Source: Pseudo-nitzschia pungens
Lineage: Eukaryota > Bacillariophyta > Bacillariophyceae > Bacillariales > Bacillariaceae
Direction: 5' to 3'
NCBI GenBank assembly: GCA_037355855.1
Contig: CM074761.1
Coordinates: forward strand, 3,553,346-3,617,345
Length of the DNA stretch: 64,000 bases
Numbering within the stretch: position 1 is the stretch's first letter; the number at the start of each line of letters is the position of its first letter. The notes under the pieces were generated by a model, which saw only the letters and a program-made list of their open reading frames with translations, did not search any database and was not told the DNA's origin. This document shows, in pieces, positions 30,968-42,600 of this stretch. A program made the translations under genes and the position numbers.

Positions 30968-33860
30968 TCAATCCGACTTGGTCGAAGACTCATTGCCGGA
31001 TTGACCTTGCGGTTGCGCGGGTGTTGCTTGCTGCTGTTGCTGTTGCTGCTGCGATTGGTGGTGACTGTACTGCTGTTGTGCGCCTCTCCCACCAGCTCCA
31101 CCGGCACTGCTGTGGTTGGGGTTGTTGTAATTGGATCGCCCGCGTCCTCCTCGTCCCGTGCGACCACGGCCACGGCCTCCTCGGCCACCGTTTGAGTTCC
31201 TGCCTCCGCGGCCTCGACCCCCATCGTCCATCATGGTGGGGTATCCCATGTGCGCACTGGGCGGGTACGGCATGTGTCCGTTGGGGGGGTAATAGGGAGT
31301 CCCATTCGGACCGCGCATTTGCATGTTCGGCGGCATCGCTCCCGGCTGCATGGGATACATCGGATAGGTAGGTACCCCCGGACGACCGCCCATTTGTTGC
31401 GGTCCGGTCACAAATTGTGCGTATCCCCCCGGGCCTCTCGGGGGCATGTTCATCCCCGCCGGGAAATAGGCACCGGGCGCGAACGGCATGGGAATTTGCT
31501 GTTGCTGCTGTTGCTGCTGGGGTGGACCCTGCGGCTGAACCGGTTGGTCCGGTTGCTGCTGCTGGGAGCGCTGCGGCGGTTGCTGTTGCTGGCCACCGCT
31601 CTGCGTTTGGTTGGCGGAGGCGTCGTCTCCCTCGCGTGCACCGCGCGCCGCCAGATCCTCGTCGTTGGAATTGCCGGAACCACTACCAGTTGTTGGTGTG
31701 GGAGCGTTTCCGCTGCTCGGAGCGGATGCAATCGACGATGCCGCTTGTGTTTGCACGTGTGGTGCTTGGTGTTGCATCTGCGGCATGTGGTGTTCCATGC
31801 CGTAGGAGGAGGGATATCTCATGGCGGAGTATTGGGGATTCATCATTGACATCATTCCTGTGGAGGGGACAACAAAAACAAAACAAAAGATGAGAGTTAG
31901 AATATCGGTGTCATAAGTATACAGTGAATACAATCAAAACTCAAGAACAAAAACGACCGGAATCACTCTCCGGCAACGGCAACGGCAACAGCAACGGCAA
32001 CACAAGTCTTTGGTAATCTAACGCACCTGCTTGTGCCATGGGACCGGTCTGCATGTAATGCGGAGGCTGCATGGGGTGACCACCCGGGTACATTTGCATG
32101 CCGTGGTCCGTGGCCGCGTGCTGCGGAGGATGCTGCGGTGCCGGAGCGCTGGTAGCACCGGCACCAAACGAGGGCGTAAACGTCTTGGCGGAGGGATTGA
32201 AGGTGAACGATTTGGCGTTGGCGTTGAGCTTGCTTGATTTCTTGACGTCTTTCTTTTCTTCCTTCTTCTTGCTGTCCTTGCTGTCCTTGTTCTCCTTGGT
32301 GGTGGTGGTGGTGGATTCTTCGGCACCCTTTTCTTTCTTGCCTCCCTCGGTTGCAGCGTCCGAGGACGGTTTCTCTTTGGCGGGTTCGTCCTCCTTGGCG
32401 GGAGGTGATTCTTTGGTTTCCGCGAGCTTGCTGCTCTCTGTTTTTTCTTCCGTTTCTTTGGGGGTAGCTGGTTTCTCCTCCTTGGTGGTGGGTGGGCTCT
32501 CCGGTTTTGGTTTCGTTTTGGAATCGTCCGTGCCCTCTTTCTCGGGAGTGACCACTGGTTTGGGCGATTCGTCGGTCGTTGTTGCACCCCCCTTTTTGTC
32601 CGTCTCCTTGGTGGCCGGTGGCGGCGCCACGGTGGCACCGGCACCGGCCTTGGTGCTCTCGGAAAATCCCGGTGGCGCCGCCTTGGCCTTGGTGGCGTCC
32701 GCCTTGGCCTTGGTGGCGTCCGCCTTGGCGGCTGCCGCGGCATAGTTCATGGGCACCTTGGGCGCCGCCGAGGCCGAGGCGGTGGTGGCCGGTTTCGAGG
32801 ATGCCTCGGTGGCGGCGGACGATTTGGTCCCCTCGTCCCGGGCCGCGGCGGGTTTCTTCTTGACAATCGTGACACCCTTTTCGTGCCTCTGTTTTCCGTC
32901 CTTGGTCAGGACTCCCGAGTACAGATCCTCCTCGTCGAAATCCGACTCGATCTTGAAGCCGCGCTCCTCGGCCATGTGAATGTTGGTGGTTGTCGTGTTT
33001 TCAATCTCCCTCGCGATTCGCTCCGCCTCCGCCCGCTTCTTGGCATCGATCTGCGAGGTGTCCAGCTCCGTCGTGTAAACGTTTTCGTCGTAGGTGGACT
33101 CGATGCCAAACATCTCCTTGTTGACCGAGAACTGGTCCCACTTTTCGATGGTTCCCGTCATGTCGCCGCTCACGGCCGAGGCCGCCTTTTGGTGGTTGTT
33201 CAACGAGCCCTTGCCCGCCAATGCCGCGGCGCGGGAGTTGGTGGCCATGCGCGTGCCTCCGCCGAGGCCTCCCTGGTTCCGGTTGTTGCTGTTGTTGTTG
33301 TTGTTGTGGTACCCACCGTTGGAATTGAGACCGAGATTGGCATTGACATTCCCGGCACCCGAGGTCCAGGCGGTTCCGGCGGCCACCAGCTCCTGGGTCC
33401 GGCCACCCGACTTTCCGGAAATCTGCGTGTCGGTGGCAAAGGTCGCCCCGCCCATTCCCATTCCGTTGGCCTTGGATCCACCATTGACGGTCCGGGCCGC
33501 GGCGAGGCTCGCCGCAACGTCCTTGGCGTGGAGGCAGACCACCTTGGAGGCCGGAACGACCAGGGCGATCCCGTCCTTCAGCTTGGCTCCGGTTTCGGGT
33601 TGTTGTCGAATGAGAATCTCCTTGAGGCCGAATTTGTTTCGCAGGTCCGAGGGGAGGCTGGAAAACGGGGTAAAAGTGTCGAAAATTCCCTCCACAATGG
33701 CTCCGTTGGTCTGTTTCAGGACGACCCGCTGGCCAATGAGGGTGAGACTCAGGTGCAGGAGGCGATCGCGGTGCTGCATGCGCACCGAGGGAGACACGGA
33801 CGAAGACGTAGATGACGACGACGCTGCTGCTGCTGCTGCCGATGGCTTGGCGTCGCCCAT
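30968..33860 (-). CDS. ATXN2: Ataxin-2 homologue (Lsm, LsmAD, PAM2, RGG), 2 coding exons
   Basis: Exons 32027-33860 and 30968-31857 with a 169-nt intron give 907 aa. Ataxin-2 proteins bind mRNAs and poly(A)-binding protein and shape stress granules. The Lsm-type domain lies at about residues 32-110 (LTLIGQRVVLKQTNGAIVEG ... ALVVPASKVVCLHAKD). The LsmAD domain is at about 238-290 (KWDQFSVNKEMFGIESTYDE, VYTTELD). A PAM2-like motif sits near 543 (LNANAKSFTFNP followed by SAKTFTP), preceded by a Lys/Glu/Ser/Thr-rich linker. Exon 2 is Gln/Pro/Met-rich and ends in Arg-Gly repeats (GGRGGRGRGRTGRGGRGR), poly-Gln and a charged tail. I chose the ATG at 33860 just before the Lsm domain; the open frame runs about 40 codons further upstream to a plausible acceptor (TTCTTCAG), so an extra 5' exon is possible. 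Confidence 0.93.
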
Positions 33861-34979
33861 GCCGGGGGGCGGAAACAGGGTTTTGGACCAGGCGTTGGTG
33901 CGGGCGGTGGATTTTCCTCCGTTCGAGGCCTTGGCTTCCGCCCTGAAGAAATGCCGGCGAGAGAGAAACAAACAAACAAACAAACAAATTGCACATCAAC
34001 ATACCAAAATACCAGCACACCAAGAAAACAAAACAAAACATAGAAACAAGCAAAACAACAACAACGGCATGAGTGACTGAACTGTATCGAAAAGCAGATT
34101 GTCCCGTGGGGTTGTACCACGGAACCGAAAGAGCAAGAGTTGTCGTCCGGTCGAGTCTCCAACAGAGTGGCGCATGCATCTGTCGAATAATCCATCCAAC
34201 ACTAACACTCTCCGCGATGGCGCAACGGTCCGCATTCGGAACTCGAGAGTCATCGCGGACTGCCTCGTGCCTGCCAATCGTTCCAACGAATCGCGAAGAC
34301 TCACCCAGACTTTCGACCTCCTTTCGTGGACATGGTGCGATGCGGTCTGGTGTGTTGTTGCGATCTTGCAGTGGTCCTTTGAAAATTTTACTGTGCCGTG
34401 CCGTGTTGAGCTGAGCTTTTCTCGATACTATCCTTCAAAAGTATGTACGTATCGGTGTCGGAATTAGAATTTCCGCTGGTATCCGTTCGAGAATGAAAAA
34501 AATGATCGTACGGTATCAATCAAAAGGCTCGTGAGCGTGTGTCACCAAACAATTGTTGTCGCTGTTTGTGTGTGCAGCGTTGAGATGATCGACTGACTCG
34601 ATGCTGTGGGATGGGATGTACAAGTACGATACGATTTTGGTACCAAATTGAAAATAATGATAATAACAATACGAAGTGCTTCGTAATTGGTTTCTGTTCC
34701 ATCAAAACGAGATTCGACGATGCAGTAGATTCATTCATTCCTACTAGTAAGACCTTACCCGTAACCTTACGGTAATCGTACTGTATTACTTGTACTAGTA
34801 TTATTTATGAAACCGGCACTCGTTTCTGTCACGGAGAATGCAATACCGACCGACGAGCGAGCGACAGAGGCAGAGGCCGAGACGATTTCAATTCTCTCAA
34901 AATCAAAAGGAGTCTTTCCTTCGCTTCTGTGACGCCGATACGAGAATCATCAGTAATTTACGAGTACATGTAAGGTTAA

Positions 34980-35570
34980 CAAGCCTTACTCCTGCTCAAA
35001 CGTGCAATGTACTTCTACGTACGAAGAACTTTTAACAGTAATTAAGTTAAGGTTACTCATACTCCTACCGGTAACTTACCGGGCGCCGTCCGGTAGGTTT
35101 CGCTTCCGATCCCCAGAGTGATTAATTGAGCGAAAGACTTACTGCACAAAACGACAACGTTACCAGTAATTTACGCGCTGTACAACAAGGGAAGATTACG
35201 CAACGGTAGGTAACTTCCGAGACTGTTTTACTAGTACCGTAGTTAACCTTACCGTACGGTAGTTTGAAGTTGTTATTCTTATTGTATTTAACCTACTTGT
35301 ACCCAGTTCTTGTAATTATTAAGGTTACTTGCACAAATAGAAGAAATAATACTTGTAATTGTACCGGTACGTACTAAATACAGCAACTTACGCGTGAGGT
35401 TACGTAAGGTTAACCTTACTGCAATTATTCCATGAGTCGTTTTCCTGTATGGCACGTAAGATTACCGGTAGGAACTGTACTTTACACTTTACTGTTGCCA
35501 ATAAAATAAATACCGGGTTACTAACGCGACACCACCTACCGGTAAGATTAAGGTTACCGGTATGAAGAAG
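34980..35570. repeat. Dense cluster of TTAC/GTAAGG/ACCGGTA words
   Basis: Across about 590 bp, short words such as AAGGTTACT, CCTTACTG, ACCGGTAAC and TTACGTAAGGTTA recur at high density in both orientations without a fixed repeat unit. This is the strongest example of a composition seen in most intergenic gaps of the window. Confidence 0.6.
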
Positions 35571-36043
35571 AACCAGTCTCACCTTTCACACGATCTCAAT
35601 ATACATTAGAGGCTAGGGTTACTATTATAGACCATTGTATGTCGTCTGTCATTACCCATTTCAGCACCGAGGCCAAATGCGTAAGATATGATATTATTAC
35701 GATTATGATGCTGATGATGATGATGATGAGATTTTGACAATGGGATTTTGATGAGATGCCAGCGCTTCTTGTTGGTGCACGTGCTCCGAGATGCCGTAAC
35801 CCGTGGCCAGTGGCCCAAGGGTTCGTTCCAGGCCCCTCTAGGAGCCGATAGTAACATAATAATAGCTAGTAGTAATATATTTGAATATGTACGTACGATA
35901 GGTTTTTGACAGTCCACTGTCCATGGTCTCTGTACGGTAGTAAGCTCTAGTTCCACCTCACATCTCACACCTCACTCGTCCTCACTCGTCACCAATGAAG
36001 GAGGACGAACTACTACCTCAAAAAGACACAGCAATAAGGACGA

Positions 36044-36280
36044 GTGTATTGGAAGAATGACTACAGAACCCACTCTATGTTACTATTGCTCTTTGCTGCT
36101 GCACTGCTATTGTTGCCTCGTGCCAATCACGCTTTCATGATTCCAGAATGCGATGCATTCAAACAGCCATTGGTTCTTCTTCTTTGTTTGTTTGTTGCAT
36201 TTTCCCCATTCTTGACCTCCATTTCCCACCTCACTAGTGTAGTACTAGGACTACCAGTAGTATGTGTGCCCATAGAATAA
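36044..36280 (+). other. Short frame with signal-peptide-like start, uncertain
   Basis: A 78-codon frame contains MLLLLFAAALLLLPRANHAF, which reads as a signal peptide ending in a plastid-motif-like HAF, followed by a second hydrophobic stretch. No homologue is recognised, and surrounding DNA is low-complexity. It may be chance, a degraded gene start, or a small membrane protein. Confidence 0.2.
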
Positions 36281-36695
36281 ACTTTGGTGTAACTACTAGT
36301 ACTAGTAGTAGTGGTAGTAGTAGCTCTATCCAGCAGGAGTCTCACTACGACTATGTGGTGCATATGACATCAAAGACAGACTTTTTCTATTCCTGCCTTC
36401 GTGTTGCACGGTATTTTGGTAAAGGGGAGAAGCCTCGTTTGCTGGAAGAAAGACTGTTCGCGGAGGACCCGCCGGAGCTCACAGCTGCGACCAGTACTAG
36501 ACTACTACTACTACTAGATAGTGGATTACTACTAGAAGATAAGGAGGTGGTATGCATTATTAAGCATTATTACACATTATTGATTATGATAGTTAATCGG
36601 AAGAGAAACAATATTTTCAAACTTATATCACATGGTACCAAATTGGATTGATACACCATGCGAAACAATACCAGTGTGCCGTTTCTCCACGAGTC

Positions 36696-39600
36696 TTAGA
36701 TAAACATCAGTTTCTTGCTGAAAAGCTTTGACCCTGGTTGTCCTTCGACCGGGTCGACGGTGTTGAGACGATTTGGGAGACAATAATCAAGTTCATCCTG
36801 AGTTGTCGCGCCATACCATTGCAGGATACCATTCCAGATTGCATCGTTGGAGGTGGTGGGAATGAAACGACCACGCTGGGTTCCATCATCCAAAGGACTC
36901 TTTGGAGAGATGTCGCTGGGATAATGTCCGAGAACTTGTCGTCCCCTGACCTTTCCGCCCAGAACCATCACATTCTGTCCCCATCCATGATCGGATCCGG
37001 AACTCTGATTGGGGGTAATGGTGCGGGAGAATTCGGAAGTAACGTATATGACAGTGCTGTCCCAGAGACCATCTTTCTTTAGTTGACCGACGAGTCGCTT
37101 CAAGTTGTTGTTCAAATGCTTCATCTTTGGACGAAGATTTTCTTTCATCTTTTCGTGGTGATCAAATCCACCATCTGGAGTTTCATGGGATCAAGAAGAA
37201 ATGAAGTGTTAGAGTCATGTGTATGTGCAAGTGTATGTATGTGCGTGTGCGGTGCTGTGTCGGTTTGCAATTCCATTCATTCATTATTCTTTACTTACAT
37301 GCCACATAAAATAATTCTCGATCGGTGTTGCGACTCTTGTGTGTTTGTGCTAGCGAACTGACAGTCCTGAATTGATGCCATAGGTGTCCTTCGTCCCAAT
37401 CACTCGGTTTATTACCCCAGACAGTCGCATCCAAGACAGCTTTAGTTTCCAAATCTTCTTTCAAGGCCTTCGCATCTTGGATGCCCTTGATGAACACCTC
37501 GGACCATTGTTCGCCGAATAACCCCGAAAAACGAGATGTTCGTCCATTCAATTTACCAGCGTAGCCTTCAATATCGAAATATTGTTCGTCTTTTGGAGAT
37601 GTCCAAACTTTACCGTCGGGACGTTCTGCAAAAGTCCTGATCCCGTTGGATGAAACAACAAGAGGAGATGGAGCTTTGCCTGGCATTCCACTCGAAACAA
37701 TAGATGCTGTATTGATGTTCATCGCATTAACTATATGACCCTTTCCGGCTAGAATGTCGTTCGCGCGGCCTAAAACGCCGGTGCCCATAACATCATTGTA
37801 GGGATCCACCTTCTTTACTTCATCAGACATCGCATTCTAAAACAAGGAGGAAAACGAGAGCGAAATATGGTCATTGAGAGGCGTGGTAGGGGTTAATGGA
37901 TTGTCTGTTCCATACGGTCGATTGAAACGATGTAAAAAAGAAATCCACCATACTCACGTGAGCGAAGAGCTGTGTCTTGGTTTTCGCATTGAAATTTTTC
38001 TTCGTCATTCCGTTCTGATTTACAACACCTGCATTCGCAACCCAGAGTAAATCTTGCTGATCGTAAAGTTCCTTGATGAATGTCAGTTCGGGATGAACTA
38101 CAAATGAAGAGCACGGTTGATTTGCGGCACTTATTGCCTGCGAATATTCACCTGCAGCCCGACTGAGCGCCAACACCCCTCGGTGTTTGGTGTACTGCTC
38201 TGAAACTAGAAGACCGTCCGAATTTCTTACATTGCAAACGTTGGGGACCAACATATTGAAGGAATCTGCACCACCCATCAGCATCACGTATATGATATTT
38301 TTGTAGGATCTCCCGGATGGTTTTGGTTTGGGTGGCAAAGGCCGATCTTCACCAAGCGAAACTGGAGTGTTCGTGGTTTGGAATTCAGGTGAGGCGACTA
38401 TCAACTGTTGCACATTAATCATTGCCTCATAAGGATCGTTTTTCTGCTTCATGGTGAATTCATAAGCTTCAGTCATAGTTTTTCTACTGGTCGCGCTAAG
38501 ACGTCCACTTGTCAACAACGTTGAGAGATCATCAACAACGGCCTCTGCTGTGTTGATATTGTAGTCACTAGGATTGTAGCTAGCGATACCAGAGTTTGTT
38601 GATCCTCCAATTGCACACTTCGTAAAATCAAATCGATATTTGCCATCGTTATTACGACCAAGTCCTCCATAACAATTATTTGCCCCGTACTTGACAAATG
38701 AAAGCATCATATTCATCATATTGACACTGGTCGGTCCATTTAGAACTAAATGTTTGAAAAAGGAAAATGTGAGGTTGTGATAGGACGACAAAGAATGATG
38801 TCTATCACGGCAAGCATCTGAATGATGTCAACGTACCTTGAGATTCGGGAGCTACTAGACCAGCTGAAGAGAATGCTCCTGCTGGGATATACTCGGGCTT
38901 GAAAAAAGAGAATACATTTGGTAGCTTATGAGGTTCTTGACCGATCGCATCCAAAAGATTTTGACCGAGTCGCACAAAAGGATATCTCTTGTTAGGTTCG
39001 AATTCCAATGACCTCATTAAATGAATAATCTTTAAGAATGGTTCGCGGAGAGATCCTCTGTTCGAACGATTCAAATACAGGATAGAAGCAAGAGAGTGAG
39101 AAACACCAGCAGCTATTCACAAAACAATTAAGGAGCCCTCTCCAAAGAATACGTTGTACTTTGGTACTTACTGAGCAGGATCGGCATCAAGTGTGGTGTC
39201 CTGGACTTCTCTGTCAAGCAAAATGGCAGCAATTGTTGCTTTGAGGCACCCATACTTTCCGCTTCCAAATGTTTGAAACGACCCCGTCCGGAATGCAGAT
39301 GCGGCTTTTTTAATTAAGCGTGGTGATGGATTTGAGATCCCAAACCTCTGGCATAAACGAATGGCCAGGAAAGGAGCCATGTTTTGGTGATAAAAAAAAT
39401 GATTCAATGCGGCGTCCATTTCGTATCTTGCGTCTCGTTTTGTGTACTCCGAGACGGAAAAGAAGCTCACTGGATTGCGGATTTTCAAACCTCCACTACC
39501 AATTGAGACCTTGGAAACAACGTTCTTTCGTAGATGCTTGCGCCCGTATTCATCAACGAACTCGAAAACAGTATCAGCAGTGAGTTTGCCTCTCGGATAC

Positions 39601-42600
39601 TTTTTGATTCCCTTCACACCAGGAACAACCTCCCCAGCGACATTGGGTGCGAATGCTCCGATGGTTGCTTTCGAGAGAACATTCTTGATTGAGACCAGTT
39701 GAGAATCACTACTGAAAAGTTGGTCGGTATTTACTTCCACAGAATATTGACACAATCCATCATCTGGGTCAATGATTCCTCCCAACTTCGTGCAACTAGC
39801 TTTGTAGTCCGACAAGAAACCGTTCAATATAGTCTCCGATTCCCAGTCTGCCCGGAAGAACGATTTTGTATCGCTATAAAAGAAAAGGGATTCACAATAA
39901 TAAGTATCTTGATTGTGTGAAAGCTTGAAATAATGAATTACAACGAGAAGGCTAAAAAGCACAACGTACCTTCGAACATCACGATATTCAGTATAACCGT
40001 CTGCAACGATGAGGAATAGCAAGACAAATTTATTTCGTATTAGCAAGAGATTGAGTCTCTGATAGATACCAAAACATTGAACGGCATTTACTCACGTGGA
40101 TTCTTCTCATATCCAACACTGTGGATGACCGCAAGTTGACCCACTGTGTTGACCTTCACGGAAAGAGTGCAGTTATTGTAAGTCCAGTACCAAACATTTT
40201 CATTATCGCATCCTCCCTGTGTCCTATTTTGACAGTCTTCGTGTTTGATCCATGCGTCAGAACAGACTCGTAATCCGTCTACATTGCAGCGTTTATTTTC
40301 TACCGTGTCATACTTTACTCTTTCACCCGAGAATAGCTCGTATCTAAATGCACTCTCGCCCCACCACACTTTAGTATCGCAGCAAATAGTTGAACCATCG
40401 CGAGTTTCAGGATTCCCACACATGTAATGGTCTTTATGCCACCGTCGAAACATACTCTTTGCGTTCTCGTAGAAAGCCAGGTTCACACATGGTGGACGCA
40501 CATACTCATACCATACACCCGGAGCAACTTGGAGTGTTCGGGGCTCATCAACCTCGCATTCCAACCCCTCGCATGGGACGTCCTCATCAAGCGTAAACGT
40601 TAACTTCGGATTGCAATTCATCACATTTCCATTGCAAATCTTCTCGGCTAACTTTGACGAAGCAAAATTCAGAGACAGTCGTTTAGGGGCCCCGTCATGC
40701 CATTTGATAGGGTCGTTTAGGAGGTCAGGTGCTGAAATTGAACCAAGTAAGCGATACTTTGCTCCCGATTTCAAGAAGTGCCCATGGGGCAGATCGGAAC
40801 ATAAAGGGTTGCCATCACCAACATACTGGCGATCAAGACCAAGCTAAGACGGCGTAAAAGAAGGGTTGTGGTAAGAACGCCCTGATCTGTATTGGCTACA
40901 AGACAAGTCATGGTTGAAATGACAACAACAAAAAACTTACTTTTGGAAGGTGGTCTTTCTTTTTTACACTGATTTGAAGTGGGTCGACTTTGTTGCGAAA
41001 ATGAATATATAATATGTTTTAGTTTCATCAAAGCTTTTTGCTTACATAGATTGAGCACCGACTAGAATGACTCACCTTGGTTGTTCATCCATCCAATGGG
41101 ATCACGTGGATCTTCAATGTTAGATCTCAATTTACGGCGAGATAACCCTGTGTAAACCTTGGAATATTCTGCAATATCATTGTTCGTGTACGTCAAAACT
41201 GGATTTCCATTACTATCCAATTGAAGAGTTCCGTCAATATTCAATTTATGAAGTCCAATTGAAAACAATTGCATGATCTGAAGAGGGGCAACGTCAGAAA
41301 ATTACAACCTGCTTCGTGAGCTTACGCCCTGAGAGAACAAATCTGAATCAACGAAGGAAACCACGGTGCCCTTACCTCTCTTGCATAATTTTCATCCGGA
41401 CTTTGTAGCATGGGATTCCAATTCCGTCCCCAAGAATAGCCCGTACTCTTGAGCGAGAGAAAACAACGTGAATCGTGAGATGATGAGACTCAAGCTACAT
41501 TGTACTCTCAATTTCCGATTATGATCTGACAATGGGGTGGCGATTCGAATGCTCCGCACTTACCGCTCCGTCTTTGTAAGTTAACATCTCTGCCATTAAT
41601 GGGCTGTAAGTTACCTCCTTCAAAATATCGAAGTAATTCCCGAATGCATGTCGTACAAAGATATCGTAATATGCAAGGAATGATTCAGTAAACCATTTGT
41701 CACTGATAGAATACGGGGACACGACAAGAATTTGGCTCAACGCAAAGGCAATCCGTTGACGCAGTTGATCTTTCGCATTGAGAGCAATGTGTATCCAAAT
41801 TGAAGTCCGCTGCTCCTCCAGGTCAAACGTAGTATAGTTGAAGCGCGTACGCATATCGAAACCGCCTTTGTAAAGAGGACCCGAGTTTTCGTTAATTTCT
41901 GTCGCGACCTCAAAAGGACTACCACACACTACGACATTACCCCCTGCACCTACATTCTGGGGAGTCGAACCGAATGCATAGGCAATATCTTCTCTCAAGA
42001 GTTCTGGTGGAAGACTTTTCAAGGTAGTGGTGTCCCCTAGACGACCAACGTTGGGGAAATGTTTCATATTTTGGTGCCAACGGTCCATAGGATGCCAATC
42101 AGGAAATGTCAATTCCCATGTAGGCGTCTCCTGCTCAGCGAATTCTTTGATTCGGTTGACTTTGAAATTCCCTGGGTGTGCATCAGTAGTCCTTGAAATA
42201 TTATGTTGAGGTACAGGTTGTCTCATGAGAATGAAGCTTATTTTGAACAAAAACACGAGGCTTGCAGAAAACAGAAATTTAATACTCACCAATAAGTAAA
42301 ATCAAACACTTGATAGTTGTCCGGGTGAATGTTTTCCCAGCATCGACCCTTGGAATCAACAACTTTAAATCCAAACTGCTTCATATCGGCGGAATTGCAC
42401 TGAGTACCAGTATATGGAAAAATTATATCTCGCAGGAGTGGATTTGTTTTGTCATGAGAACTATCAAGAAGTTCTTGGAAAGCTACCCTCGTATAAATGT
42501 TGACAGATTTGGTAAATGTACAGGTATTGACGCGAATCCATCGCGACAGAACGCCAGCATGACAAGGGTAACCAGTGAATTGCAAAGACTGATCATCGAG

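Larger units (their letters stand above)
33861..36695. other. Long intergenic region rich in TTAC/GTAA words
   Basis: About 2.8 kb with no firmly supported gene. 33861-34300 may hold a 5' UTR exon and intron of ataxin-2. From 34740 to about 35570 the sequence is saturated with CCTTAC, GTAAGG, ACCGGTA and GTACTTGTAC words. A GAT/CAT triplet tract lies near 35697-35730 and ACTAGTAGT-type triplets at 36295-36330 and 36495-36520. Confidence 0.55.

Noticed and set aside
32098..32745. 215-codon plus-strand frame in ataxin-2
   Set aside because: Ser/Val/Leu-rich mirror of the Lys/Glu/Pro linker; the minus-strand frame carries Lsm, LsmAD and PAM2.
35697..35730. GAT/CAT triplet tract as a functional element
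   Set aside because: Short imperfect microsatellite in intergenic DNA with no other signal.
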